Assembly: GCA_026413225.1 (NCBI GenBank) | Contig: CM048557.1 | Span: 60,688,987 to 60,752,986 of the forward strand | Direction: 5' to 3' | Origin: Otis tarda | Taxonomy: Eukaryota; Chordata; Aves; Otidiformes; Otididae | Length of the DNA stretch: 64,000 bases | Part shown: in pieces, positions 25,001-35,121 of the stretch | How positions within the stretch are numbered: position 1 is the first letter of the stretch | How the letters are laid out: the number at the start of each line of letters is the position of its first letter | Position numbers and translations under genes: made by a program | Notes under the pieces: generated by a model | The model's database searches: none | What the model was told of the DNA's origin: nothing | The model's input: the letters and a program-made list of their open reading frames with translations, nothing else

Positions 25001-28000
25001 CATTTGAAAATGAGTTTTCCTAACCTCTCAGTGGGAGAATGTGGGATTTCTCGGTGGTAGAAGTAATACAAAATGAATAAAAGCTCAGGAGAGGAACTGA
25101 CAAATGACTTGGCACTGAGCCATCATCCCACCCCTGATCCTTAATCCTGAAATTCCCTTCTTTTTGTTCCAAACAGATATTCTTTCTTTGCTTATATGTG
25201 GAACTATCTCAAAAGCTTCTATTTGTATTATTGAAAAACCAGTAAGGAAGGAATAGAAAAGTCTTGAAGAGAAAGACTGTGTAATATTTAATGGAAATTG
25301 TATGAAAAGATGTGATTGTTATACTAGTCCTAAATATATAAATACATATATATATAGCATAAAAGAGGTAGCATAACTCCCATTTTTAAAAGGCAGGGGT
25401 GAACTACAGGCCGGTCAGTCTCACCTCTGTGCCTGGCAAGGTCATGGAGCAGACTATCCTGGAAACCATGCTAAGGCACATGGAATGCAAAGAGGTGATT
25501 GGTGACAGCCAACATGGCTTCAGTAAGGGCAAATCACGCCTGACCAATCTGGTGGCTTTCTATGACGGGGTTACAGCAAATGGTGGACAAGGGACGAGCA
25601 ACTGATGTCATCTACCTGGACTTGTGCAAGGCATTTGACACTGTCCTGCACGACATCCTTCTCTCTAAACTGGACAGACATGGGTTTGATGGACGGACCA
25701 CTCGGTGGATAAGGAATTGGCTGGATGGCCGCACTCAGAGTGATGGTCAACGGCTCAATGTCCAGGTGGAGACCAGTGATGAGTCTGGAGAAGAGAAGGC
25801 TCCAGGGGACCTTTTAGCGGCCTTCCAGTACCTAAAGGGGGCTTATAAGAAAGACGGGGAGAAACTCTTCAGCAGGGCCTGTTGTGATAGCACTAGGGGT
25901 AATGGTTTTAAAATAGAGGGAGGCAGATTCAGATGAGACGTTAGGAAAAAATTTTTTACTATGAGGGTGGTGAAACACTGGAACAGGTTGCCCAGAGAGG
26001 TGGTGGATGCCCCATCCCTGGAAACATTCAAGGCCAAGCTGGACGAGGCTCTGAGCAACCTGATCTGGTTGGAGATGTCCCTGCTCCTTGCAGGGGGGTT
26101 GGACTAGATGACCTTTAAAGGTCCCTTCCAGCCCAGACTATTCTGTGATTCTATGACCATGTTTTTTTAGTTCACACTAACATTTTTCTACACCTACTAG
26201 ATGTAGTTGTGCCAGTATACACAAAGCACAGAGTATATAGCAAACTTGACCTTTTAATCAATTACACGTACATATAAATAGACATATATATTGACTAATA
26301 ATAATAACAACTTTTCCCTTATTGGTCATTTGCAGTATGCATCCAGCTCATCTGGAGGAGAGAGTTCATGTGAAGAAGGACATGTCCGAAGACCACCCCA
26401 TTTGCGACCATTCCACCCACGAACTGTTGCCCTTGACCCTGACCTTCCTGTCCTGAGTATATCTAGTGATCCTGATTATTCTTCCAGCAGTGAACAGTCT
26501 TGTGATACTGTCATCTATGTTGGTCCCAATGGTGCAGCTTTATCTGACAGGGAATTGACAGATAATGAAGGTCCTCCAGAGTTTGTTCCCATAATCCCAT
26601 CCCTGAACAAGAAAAGAAGTAAAGACAATTCTGCTGTTGGTAGGAGTTCTGACAAGGACCATTTTAAATGCAACACTTTTGCTGAACTACAAGAAAGGTT
26701 AGAGTGTATTGATGGAAGTGAGGAACCCATCAAATTTGCTTGTGGAGAAATCTCTGCTGTGTCCAATTGTAGTCCAGTCCTTGGAGGTACAGAAAATGCA
26801 CAGTCTAAGCTGATAAAGGAAAAAATATCTTCTCCTTCTGGAGGATTTAAGAAACCAGTTCCACAAGAAACTCTATCTCCCAAAAAAGGACAAAACCTTA
26901 TTTTCCAGGCTGCTGCATCAAGGGGTGGCAATGGTAATTCCCATGAGAAGAGCACACCTCACTTGAAAACAGAGCTTTCCAAGCCACAGAGCAGAGCTGA
27001 CAATAAAATAATAGACTCGATACTGGAGGCAGAAAGAGAGACAATCATGGATTCCCTGCAGTCCTCAAAGTGTAGCCCTTCAAGGAATCTGGAGCAGAAT
27101 AAGGCCACAGCTGAATGTATCACGAAGGAAAAGTCCTTGTACATGAAGAGACCCTTGCCAAGTCCAGCACCTCCACCTCCGCAGCAGAAAGAGCAAGTGC
27201 CGAGCTCCACAGCTGAGAATTTGGAGCTGGACAATAGCAATGCAGTTCGAACTCCTCCAGTGGGAATGAGCAAGCAGATGGGAAACAAACCTGAACAAAA
27301 CTCCATAGGAAGCACATTCCTGGTTGGTAGCAATGCCCAGAATCAGTCAGGTGCGATAGAGGTACACAGCTTCAGGTCAGCGTTCAGAGGGAAATGTTTT
27401 GATCGGGATATACTAACCACCACGGTGACTTTGCAGCAGCCTGTTGAGCTGAATGGAGAGGATGAGCTTGTTTTCACTGTGGTGGAAGAGCTATCCATTA
27501 GTGGGATTATGGATAATGGAAGACCTTCCAGTATCATTAGCTTTAACAGCGACTGCTCCCTTCAGGCCCTTGCATCAGGTTCGAGGCCAGTCAGTATTAT
27601 CAGCAGCATAAATGATGAGTTTGATGCTTATACCTCACAGGAGACTTCTACTGGTGTAAATATTGATATTGTTGTACCCTTTGCCAAGGACCCCTTTACA
27701 AGCAGCAGACGTTCCTCCATCAGTTCGTGGCTTAGTGAAGTCAGCATCTGTACAATTGAAAGTGATGGAGCCCAGTCTAGTGACGGTTTTGTCGCCCAGT
27801 CATCTTACAACTGTAATAAGTCCGAGGAACTCTTCAACTTGGATTCATCCCATTTATCTGTCCCTCTGAAAAGTGCTCTGAATGACAGTGGATTTTGCTT
27901 CTCTGAACTGGAGAGTGAGAGCTTGAGTTCCAGCAAGCTGTCCTCAGGCATCAGCAAAAGCCCTGAAACCTCTGAAACTACCAAAGCATGTCAGATGAAA

Positions 28001-31000
28001 AATACTTTTTGTGTCACTGATCAGCCCGTAAAAATAAAATTTAGTAATTCTCACAATACACCTGTGATAGAAACAATACATTCTAGTCTTCCTAGGAAAA
28101 CAAAAACTACCTCGTCTGCAATCCACAATAATACTGCCTTCAGCTATAAAGAGCTGCAGAATCCACATGGTATATTTGAAGATCCCTGGCTGTTGCGCAC
28201 TGATTATCAGTTGGAAGCAAAACCTGCAGACTCACTGCTGTCTCCAAAATCTCATGCCTTTGGTACTGAGAAGCAGCCAGAAAAAGCTGCCCAGTATTTT
28301 TGTGCGGCATCAAGGCCAACGAAGTCACAGACTATGCTTGCCTGTTCGCAGAGGGTTGTGGATGGTTGTGAAATGGTCTGCAAATCCTCCAGTGGAGCTG
28401 CAAAGAAGTCAGAAGTTGCGATGAAGATGCCACAGCTGAAGAGAGGAGCCACCACACTGGGAGTGATGCCAGTGTCACATGTTAACAGTACTTTATCGGA
28501 GGCTGTGACTCGAGGGAATTCGGATGCTCCCTTGGCCACTGGCAGCTTGAAATCATCACTGGGAAAGAAAAGCACACCACAGAAGTCGACCATGTTGCCC
28601 AGGCCAGGTGGGCCAACACCTCCAACACCTCCTGTACGCAAATCGAGCCTGGAGCAGAAACCTGTTGGTCTGGGTAATGGTGGGGGAAAAGCCTCTGGCC
28701 TGGACTTTGCCAGAGCTGCCATGCCAAAGGCTGAAGATGAAGCAGATTTCCGGTTAAAAGCTGGGTCTTTCTTCAGCGAAAGTGCCAGCAGTAAAATGAA
28801 CCTGAAGGGTGACCATTCTTTGCCCAAGATGACGTCCAGCTTAAAGGCAAAGGCGTCGAAGAGCGAAACCATGCACCGTTATGGGAGCCACATGTCCCTG
28901 GAGAGGTGTGACAGCCTGACATCCGTTGGATCCAAAGCAAGCATGGTGAGGGAGAGTGGGAGCGCCAGCAACAGCCGGGCAGGGCGCTCCGTCCCCAGGC
29001 TGGGGGCCCCCACTGTTGCTTCTGGTGCGGGTTTACCGTCACCCTTCACCGCCCCTGTGCCTGGTAAAAACAGCCAGGCAAAACCCACAGCTAACCAGAA
29101 GGTGCAAGTGAATGGGAATAAAAACCGGGGCCTGTCTGCCAGCGGGTCGAAGTCTCTCAGTTCCTCCGTGAAGTCCCTGGCGCAGCCCTCAGGGAAGGGC
29201 TCTGGTGTGGCCCCCGGTGGGAAGGCGGCCCCCCGCTCCGTGCAGCCTGTCAGCAGCAAACCTGGCCGAGGAACCATCATGGGGACCAAGCAGGCCATGA
29301 GGGCGGCCAACAGCCGTGTGAACGAGTTGGCGTCAAGTGGCTCTGCCAAGGTGGGCCACTTCCGAGGCTCCACTGACTCTGACAGTGGCAATGACAGCGG
29401 CATTAACCTCAGCGATGAGAAGTCACAAATCCCGGTGTTGCCATCTCCATACAGCAAGATAACGGCACCCCGGCGGCCTCAGCGGTACAGCAGTGGGCAT
29501 GGCAGCGACAACAGCAGCGTCCTAAGCGGGGAGCTACCACCGGCCATGGGGAGGACGGCTCTGTTTTACCACAGCGGCGGCAGCAGCGGCTATGAGAGCA
29601 TGATTCGGGACAGCGAGGCCACTGGCAGCGCCTCCTCGGCACACGACTCCATGAGCGAAAGTGGGATGTCATCGCCAGGCCGGATGAGGAGTCTCAAGTC
29701 CCCTAAGAAACGATCAACAGGTAAGAAATGAAGGGGAAGGTGGCCAGGGGTCCGCTGGCGCTCCACTGCGTCCCTGGAGATGGGGCGTTTTCATGCCTCT
29801 GACAGAGAGGGAGAGATTTGGGGGAAACTCAAAGCAGGGAGGTAGACTCCATGCATGCGGTTGCGTGCACGTGTATCGCTGTAACAGCACCTACTTGTCA
29901 TTTATTTCACTTCAAAGCTGCAGGTGTGACACAGGTGCTGTGGCGGAGAGGACAGGAGAGGCGCCGGGTGCCCCGGGGCTCCGGCAACCTCCCTGCGAGG
30001 GAGGAGGCGGCAGGTGGCTGCTGGCAGGTGGGGCTGCGTTCCTGCCTCCCTCAGCAGGGTCGACAGCGAGCACGGCACCAGTGCAGCCCAAAATAGGAGG
30101 GTGTTACGGGTGGGTTGGGACAGTGAGGGTGCTGAGTGGGTGCTGATGAGTTTTTGTGAGGATCGAGTGAGTGTCAGGGAAGATTGGTGAGACAAGGGCA
30201 GTGAGGAGAGGAGGAACTCTGCTGCCAGATCCTTGTGAGGGAATTTCAGTGAGATGGGCTGGGACTATAGTTTGGAAACTATAGAGGCTGAGTGGGGAGA
30301 ATAGTATTTGTGAATTAATGAGAATTGCTGAATGTGTGTTAGATTACCCAAAGCTAAGGCTTAGGGACAGAACATAGGTGTGTACATGAGATGCAATGAC
30401 TCTTAGGTTAATGCTACCAGCTAACTGCAAAATTATTGTATTGCACTGTAGTAGCGTTTTTATAAAGAAATCTTAGTGTGTATGTGTGGATCCTACAAGC
30501 AATAGGAAAACAACTGGGGAGTCGCTCAGAAGAGGCAGCTCTGGCTCATGTGCTGTGCCAAGGCAGACAGGTCTGATCACGCCATGCAAAGGTGGGCACA
30601 CGAGAGCCAGGTCCCCTTTCCTACTCTCTGGTGCCTTTCCTTATTGCTTTCACAGGTGGTGCCCGTGTACATGCTGCTGGTTGTAGACAGCTTCAAAATC
30701 AGGCTTATAGGACTGCTGTTACAGTGTTCATATTCTCTGATCTAGGTCTTGTAGTATCGTAAAGAATCGGTGGCAATTGGTGCCGTGTAGCTAATGACCA
30801 GCAGCCTCATTCAGCAACCTAAGCACACTGGCTGTTGGAAATATAGTAGGAATTAATATCAGCAATACGCTGAATCTGAGCTTTGAGTTGGAAAGCAGTA
30901 GTTATTGCAATCCCTCTAGATACCCATGATGCTCGATTCTGGCAGTAAAACCAAATGAGTTAAACTGATGTAGATTTCATGGTGCTTTCTGGTCAAGCAA

Positions 31001-34000
31001 CTGAGTTCCTTCAGCTGGTGATAAATAATTTTGGAAACTTAGTGCAACATTTGCTGCAGTTCTCTTTCTACAGCATATCAACCTCTTAAACCTTTCCTAC
31101 AAATCAATATTAACAGCTGTATAAGTTCCCCACGTATTGAGAAGGCATTGATGGATTTGTATTTGGTTTTGCTGCAGGAAATGCTTATAAGGTCTTTAAA
31201 AATGATGAACTATTTCTTCTTCCAATTGAAATTGCTCTAAATCAGTAAATTATGTATTACTTTTTGGAGTGCTGTAGACTTTGAGACAATAATGTGTTTT
31301 ATACATGGAATGAGGTTTCTTAGGAAGTTCATGAAATATTTCTTACAAGAAATGTTTGGTGGAGACCCATTTTTGGCCTAAAATATATTGTAATATTTGC
31401 AAAGCAGTAGAGATTCTTGGAGTAGCTTACGTTGCTCCAAACTGTGTTGGAGTCATGCAGTCTCTGGATTTAAGGACAGATCCTACTCCCATATACGTCA
31501 CTGGAAACCTTATTCCCTTATCTTTTAACTTCATCCTTTGAGGAATGGTGTTGACCCTGGCTGGTATAGTGGAAGGATGTGAAGTTTGTCTGCTTAGTGT
31601 ATGTGTTTGTATCTGTTTGGTGTCCTCTTCAGAGGGATGCTGCTCTCACCAAAGTGGTTCTAGGATCAGAGTTACAGCAGGCAGGACTATAGTGGTGATT
31701 CAGGCTAAATTAATTGGGGTTGTGAGAATGATGAACAGGTGTTGTAAAAGTAGAATCAAGTCTTCCTCTTTGCAAAACATTCCCATTATGACTGTTATTG
31801 TTACTTAGAAATTAATAGGGATGCAATTAAGAATTAGGGATGTTTTTCTTAAGAATATGCAAAGCAGGTAACTCTTCAGGTATCTATGGTGGTGTGTTGC
31901 TCTTGGACGTACCTGCTGGGATTTTGTCTCCATTTCATGTTGAAGTTTGTGACAGGGTTTTTCTGAAAGCCTTTACTTGCACTCAGCTTTCCTGTAGAGG
32001 TCTTAGCCCAGAAGTTACTTTGGCAGCACTGTCTTATGAGCAGCACTGTCTTGTTTGTTTGTGCTCCTTTTTGTAAGAAGACCAGAAGAAATAAGACTCA
32101 TTGCCTCTGAGTTGGTTTTCAATAAAAGGAGGAAATTAGGCACTAAATTTATTGTCACCAGTCACTCAAAAGCTGCTTATACTTACTGCTATCGTGTGAC
32201 ATTTCAGCTTGTTTCTGGTGGCCTTCAGCTCTCCTATATACCTAGGGGTTGGACCGCAGCCTTTTTAACATTGCCTGACCAGCTTTATGCATGTATTCAT
32301 TCTTGACACATGTGGTGTAAAGGTTAGGCTTTTAGGGAACGAAGAGAGACTTATAATTACAAATAGTGCTGGACACCAGGGTGTCAACTCTTGTGTACAA
32401 AAGTACCAGCATTTTGGAAGGACATAAGTCAGTCTCTGCTTCGTGAAACTTGAGCCCAAGCAGATGCATCAAGGTGGGAGCATGCTGTTTGTTGGTAAAT
32501 CTGGGACCCCTCCTCTTCAGGAACTGGTGAGGTTTGTCATGCTCTGAGCTTCTGAGTGTTGGTGCAAATGGGTGGTGGTAGGTCTCGACATCAGAGGTGG
32601 CTCAAGTTGCACCTTGGTTGTTTGCTGCCTTCTGAATGCCTCCTAATCCCACAAAGTCATTGAAAACTGCTGGTATTTGGCACCTTAAAGCATTGGTAAT
32701 AGTTCTGGAGGGAACTGTTTGCTCTTTGTGAACAGGTAATACAATGAGAGGAATCTTAGATAGCCTTGCTTGGCTTTAACTGGAGGAGCAGGAGATTTCC
32801 AGACCCTGCCATTATCAGTATTGGTTAGAAATGACTCGCTATCTCATTGCTATTGCAAGGTAACAAATACCATTGTAGCCTATAAAAAAAAAAATTAATC
32901 CAGGCAAAATATTTTTGCAAGGAGAGAATAAAGAACTGATGCTCAGACATCTGCTTTGGGAGAGGAACTGCTGTTATTCCCATCCGTGAACCAAGTGAAC
33001 ATACTTTGTAAAACAGTAACTCAATTAGCAGCCTGAGGGTATTCTACTAAAAGAAAAAGATCAAGAAAAGCATTTCTTCCTAAGTTTCGTGAGAACCTAG
33101 ATCTCTTTAATTCATTCACTGCAGTACGTTCTGATAGTCTGATAGTCTTTAGAGTCTGAGGAATGCTTGTCTTTTGTATTGTAGGTCTCCAGCGTCGTAG
33201 ACTGATTCCTGCTCCGTTGCCAGATGCTGCCTCCCTAGGAAGAAAACCCAGTGTCACTGGCCAATGGGTTGATCTGCCACCTTTGCCCGGCACTTTGAAA
33301 GAGCCATTTGAAATTAAAGTTTATGAGATAGATGATGTGGAACGATTACAGCGACACAGACAAGAGGAAACTGAGGTCAGCACATATTTTACAACAACTG
33401 TAGACAACTTAAATTGGTGTAAACAGGCAGACTCCTTGCTTGAATGCTGGAATGGTGTTCAGGAAATTGATTACAATTAAAGCACTATAATTATTAATTT
33501 TACAATTCATATGTTGGGGTACCCTTAACACAGAAAATGAAAATGATTACTGTCTAAAATTAATTGTGTCTAACATGACTGACGGTGTAAATGGAAGCTA
33601 CCAATGAATACATTATGAGAAGACTTTATAACCTTAGCCTGGCTGATGAAACCTTACAGCCTCCCTTAACTATAGGGTCATTAACTCTTTATGTAAATGA
33701 CAGGATTCTATTAAATCAGGGATGCACTGAGTTTAATTTACTTGTAATTGGAAAACACTTCAGCTAATTCTATTTTGGAGACCAAAATTCTATATTCTTC
33801 TGATGCCTTTTTCCCATTTCTTTCATAATAGCCTTTCCAGGATGTTGAGAAGGTAGGAATGCTTTTAAGAAAATAAGAATTCCTATGTTTTAGGATTAAA
33901 TATAACTCTCACGTTATTATTAGGCTGTGTTTACAATTTGCACTGCTGGAAAAAAAAAATCCTCTACAAACAATAGTAATTTCAGAATTTATTAAGAGAT

Positions 34001-35121
34001 GTTTGCTAATTCAGAGAAGTGCAACAAATGCTTAAGTGATATAGCATGCTGTTCCTTTAGATTAAAATCCATTAATGTAAACATCAAATAAAAAAACCTC
34101 AAAAAACAGAAAACCCACCAACCTTCCAACCAGACAAAACAACTCACCTGCTAACTCTTACCAGTAATGAGCTGGGAGGAATTTCTGTCAAACTGTTGGA
34201 GGTCAGCTCATAACAGGCATATTCATGAAATGGCCTTTCTGTGTCTTAAAAGGGTCTGATGTATTTCCATACCAAGCTGAAGATACTAGAAAGGCGCCAG
34301 CAGCGAATCAGAGAAGTAAAGGCAAAGCATGAATTTTTGAAGGAAGAGTTGGAAGAGACAAAGTGCAGGTTGATGATGGATCCGAATAAATGGAAAGAAG
34401 ACTGTAAGTACTTCGCAAAAACAACGGTACCATCAGCATGTAACACGTTTTCAGCATGTGAGCAGTCCCACTGAAAAAGTTCAGCACTTGCTAAGATATT
34501 TTGCTGAATTGAGCCCTAAAATACTCTGTAACTCCATTCATATTTCTATGACAGCAGATTTGTTTGGTGCTGAGTAGTACCAGAAATAAACAAAAAAAAC
34601 CCCCTCCAAACCAACCAGAAGAGAATGTAAATACAATGCAGAGAGTTGCTGTGATGCGTGTTAATATTAAATATTTATATAACCTTTTATTACCCTTCTT
34701 TCCAAAGAAGAACAAAAATGTTTCCATATCCATGTTATAGCTGGGAAACTGAGGCATGAGATTTGTTAGCAAACTGAGGGCTGTGTTTAGCTGGAGCCTC
34801 AAGGTAGTTTTGCATCTGCTAAAGTGAAAAAAAAAATCTTAGTTCAAGAGAAATAAAATTTTCCTCTGTTATTGGCTCCCTTGTGACAGAATAATATTTT
34901 GCTGTGAGCTGTTTCTCTTACTCACTAATTTTTTTTGTCTGACAGTTGAAGTGGATCCTGATCTCGATAAGGAGTCACAGGAGTACCTGGAGGCACTGGA
35001 ACAAGTGACAGAGGAACTGGAGCAGTGTGTTAATCTGTGCAAGTCACATATCATGATAGTGACGTGTTTTGATATTGGAGTAACAGATGCACAAGATGGA
35101 GTAAGGGAAGTGGAGGTTTGA
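3915..35121 (+). CDS. KIF26A: KIF26A, kinesin-like protein (3' eleven coding exons, 5' end outside window)
   Basis: Joined coding exons are 3915-4098, 19123-19332, 21327-21420, 21920-22182, 22433-22616, 22916-23075, 24809-24971, 26336-29720, 33185-33375, 34253-34403 and 34946-35121. All junctions are GT-AG and phase-compatible, giving about 1719 residues and one stop. Order: [10 protein letters not shown] linker, kinesin motor domain (about 358 residues), long Ser-rich tail, then a C-terminal coiled coil ending [11 protein letters not shown]26A is an atypical kinesin-11 protein. From the literature, it lacks the ATPase-driven motility of ordinary kinesins, binds microtubules and Grb2, and restrains GDNF-Ret signalling in enteric neurons; human variants cause brain malformations. 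The call of KIF26A over KIF26B rests on recalled tail blocks: [12 protein letters not shown] followed by [36 protein letters not shown] and the VEV-type terminus. The N-terminal few hundred residues lie upstream. Confidence 0.93.
6524..7520 (-). mobile_element. Solo LTR of an avian endogenous retrovirus (copy 1)
   Basis: It runs from tgtcatag to actaaaca on the plus strand and aligns end to end by eye with the copy at 42873-43994. Orientation is minus: a TATA-like tatttaag (complement of 7355-7362) lies near one end and AATAAATGAA (complement of about 6701-6711) near the other. The interior is GC-rich, with degenerate repeats around GGGCTGCAG and TCCATGGGC. A 28-T run (7321-7348) corresponds to a shorter T run in copy 2. 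No internal retroviral genes adjoin it. No clear target-site duplication is seen, so the exact ends are approximate. Confidence 0.75.
7321..7348. repeat. Poly-T tract (28 T)
   Basis: An uninterrupted T run inside the LTR, just beside the TATA-like box. The matching place in the second LTR copy has only about eight T, so the tract has expanded or contracted. Confidence 0.9.
8640..9130 (+). mobile_element. Old, decayed CR1-type LINE fragment (reverse transcriptase region)
   Basis: The translation at about 8729-8929 keeps [10 protein letters not shown], a CR1/LINE reverse-transcriptase motif, followed by a decayed ITGRKQ and, in another frame, a GLDE-like segment. Frameshifts and stops are frequent. 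The boundaries are uncertain. Confidence 0.65.
11705..11723. repeat. Poly-T tract (19 T)
   Basis: A simple homopolymer run in the 15-kb intron; no retrocopy is recognisable beside it. Confidence 0.9.
14052..14088. repeat. Poly-A tract with two G interruptions
   Basis: Twenty-two A followed by gaaaag and nine more A. There is no AATAAA or recognisable coding sequence upstream, so it is not supported as the tail of a retrocopy. Confidence 0.85.
16154..16169. repeat. Poly-T tract (16 T)
   Basis: A homopolymer run after a short TA repeat (about 16131-16138). Confidence 0.85.
17244..17745 (-). mobile_element. CR1 LINE, 5'-truncated 3' end, minus strand
   Basis: The plus strand starts with ccatagaatcactgaatcatttaggttgg, the complement of the typical avian CR1 3' end. 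Reverse translation at 17557-17739 gives [20 protein letters not shown] and [12 protein letters not shown], the end of the CR1 polymerase ORF. It lacks the rest of ORF2, as usual for 5'-truncated copies. Confidence 0.92.
19123..19332 (+). CDS. KIF26A: KIF26A coding exon: start of the motor domain
   Basis: This exon has 70 codons and is phase 0 at both ends. The acceptor is gaattcttgcag and the donor gtactg. It opens with [10 protein letters not shown], the first beta strand of the kinesin fold. Ordinary kinesins have a VxVRxRP motif here that contacts the adenine; this protein has R-I-C-P instead. The exon continues with [16 protein letters not shown] and [14 protein letters not shown], the equivalent of the canonical F-x-F-D-x-V-F block. 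It follows a 15-kb intron. Confidence 0.94.
19333..21326 (+). other. KIF26A: KIF26A intron
   Basis: This 2-kb intron shows no recognisable mobile element. The GC-rich patch at about 20500-20720 contains an open stretch with no known motif. Confidence 0.85.
21327..21420 (+). CDS. KIF26A: KIF26A coding exon: first half of the P-loop
   Basis: This 94-base exon has acceptor tctttctttcag and donor gtgagc. It encodes [20 protein letters not shown], then [12 protein letters not shown]. The last segment is the first part of the nucleotide-binding P-loop. The exon ends after the first base of a Gly codon, so the P-loop is split by a phase-1 intron. Confidence 0.94.
21421..21919 (+). other. KIF26A: KIF26A intron within the P-loop codon
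   Basis: A short AT-rich phase-1 intron. Two tandem attctatg octamers at 21781-21796 resemble the CR1 tail motif, but no CR1 body precedes them. Confidence 0.85.
21920..22182 (+). CDS. KIF26A: KIF26A coding exon: second half of the P-loop and central motor domain
   Basis: The acceptor is ttttcattctag and the donor gtataa. The exon completes the split Gly codon and continues KSFTMIGKD. The assembled loop is G-H-V-K-L-G-K-S: it keeps the GxxxxGK[ST] shape but not the canonical GQTGSGKT. It then encodes [40 protein letters not shown] and [15 protein letters not shown]. The Y/E-rich strand typical of motile kinesins is replaced by the KIF26-type SAVEISGK. Confidence 0.94.
22433..22616 (+). CDS. 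KIF26A: KIF26A coding exon: switch I region
   Basis: The acceptor is tttatattcaag and the donor gtatga. The exon encodes [27 protein letters not shown], an acidic [10 protein letters not shown] stretch and [18 protein letters not shown]. Canonical kinesins carry NxxSSRSH in switch I for catalysis; only R-N-S-H remains here, as expected for the ATPase-inactive KIF26 group. The exon ends after the first base of a Met codon. Confidence 0.94.
22916..23075 (+). CDS. KIF26A: KIF26A coding exon: switch II region
   Basis: The acceptor is ccctttttgtttcag and the donor is a consensus gtaagt. The exon encodes [20 protein letters not shown], then [20 protein letters not shown] and YK. Canonical switch II is DLAGSE; here it reads D-L-G-S-C-E, so the usual A-G-S-E order is altered. 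The ALGNVI.AL block is the normal alpha-4 equivalent. The exon ends after two bases of a Lys codon. Confidence 0.94.
23076..24808 (+). other. KIF26A: KIF26A intron
   Basis: A 1.7-kb AT-rich intron with a consensus gtaagt donor. No recognisable repeat or exon is present. Confidence 0.85.
24809..24971 (+). CDS. KIF26A: KIF26A coding exon: end of the motor domain
   Basis: The acceptor is ttgttacacag. The exon encodes [40 protein letters not shown] and [14 protein letters not shown]. This is the last helix of the kinesin fold, with the S-L-G-N block and the Y-x-E-T-L-x-T-I-x-x-A-S-R signature, followed by a basic neck. The donor reads gttggt, a weak non-consensus site, but exon phase and paralogue structure support it. 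Confidence 0.93.
24972..26335 (+). other. KIF26A: KIF26A intron between motor and tail exons
   Basis: This 1.36-kb intron is more than half CR1 (25390-26156). The rest is AT-rich with a short TA run near 25346-25356. Confidence 0.88.
25390..26156 (+). mobile_element. CR1 LINE with internal deletion, intact 3' end, plus strand
   Basis: The 5' part encodes [31 protein letters not shown] and [20 protein letters not shown], which are reverse-transcriptase motifs. At about 25784 the sequence jumps from the RT region to the end of ORF2 ([20 protein letters not shown]), so several hundred bases are missing. It ends with the typical tail ttctgtgattctatgac. One frameshift lies near 25600. Confidence 0.93.
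26336..29720 (+). CDS. KIF26A: KIF26A giant tail exon (3385 bp, 1128 codons)
   Basis: The acceptor is ggtcatttgcag and the donor gtaaga. The exon is open throughout. It begins [15 protein letters not shown], then has [51 protein letters not shown] and [20 protein letters not shown]. Two proline-rich sites look SH3-like: [13 protein letters not shown] (about 27150-27188) and [15 protein letters not shown] (about 28604-28650). Later blocks are [79 protein letters not shown] and [13 protein letters not shown]. Most of it is probably disordered and rich in Ser, Lys and Gly. GC content and CpG rise over the last 900 bp. The ATG at 26291 lies in the intron and is not a translation start. Confidence 0.95.
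29721..33184 (+). other. KIF26A: KIF26A intron
   Basis: A 3.5-kb intron. The first 400 bases remain GC-rich like the end of the preceding exon, then the sequence turns AT-rich. No repeat family or exon was recognised. Confidence 0.85.
33185..33375 (+). CDS. KIF26A: KIF26A coding exon: conserved basic C-terminal segment
   Basis: The acceptor is ttttgtattgtag; the donor gtcagc is weak. The exon completes a split Gly codon and encodes [32 protein letters not shown] and [19 protein letters not shown]. This segment is one of the best KIF26A matches. Reading continues in frame past the donor to a stop at 33478, so intron retention would give a shorter C-terminus. Confidence 0.92.
33376..34252 (+). 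other. KIF26A: KIF26A intron
   Basis: An AT-rich intron with a weak gtcagc donor. Nothing else is recognisable in it. Confidence 0.82.
34253..34403 (+). CDS. KIF26A: KIF26A coding exon: C-terminal coiled coil
   Basis: The acceptor is cttaaaag and the donor is a consensus gtaagt. The exon encodes [18 protein letters not shown] followed by [20 protein letters not shown] and [12 protein letters not shown]. The charged heptad-like stretch from Leu-Lys-Ile to Arg-Leu is a likely coiled coil. It ends after the first base of a Phe codon. Confidence 0.93.
34404..34945 (+). other. KIF26A: KIF26A last intron
   Basis: A 542-base intron with consensus gtaagt donor and a T-rich acceptor tract. No other feature is visible. 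Confidence 0.88.
34946..35121 (+). CDS. KIF26A: KIF26A last coding exon with stop codon
   Basis: The acceptor ttttttttgtctgacag is strong. The exon completes a Phe codon and encodes [45 protein letters not shown] and DGVREVEV, then TGA at 35119-35121. The VNLCKSH...VTCFD block is shared by KIF26A and KIF26B; the Val-Glu-Val terminus fits KIF26A. Confidence 0.94.

Noticed and set aside
26291-26335. ATG with an Asn run in frame ahead of the giant KIF26A exon
   Set aside because: It lies upstream of a good acceptor (tgcag at 26331-26335), and the preceding exon joins in phase at 26336, so it is intronic sequence that happens to be open.
28252-29457. Long minus-strand open frames opposite the giant exon
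   Set aside because: They are shadows of the Ser/Pro-rich KIF26A coding strand; no independent motif, start context or splice support.
3915-35121. Identification as KIF26B
   Set aside because: The motor domain fits both paralogues, but the tail blocks ([29 protein letters not shown], terminal VEV) fit KIF26A better than the KIF26B tail.
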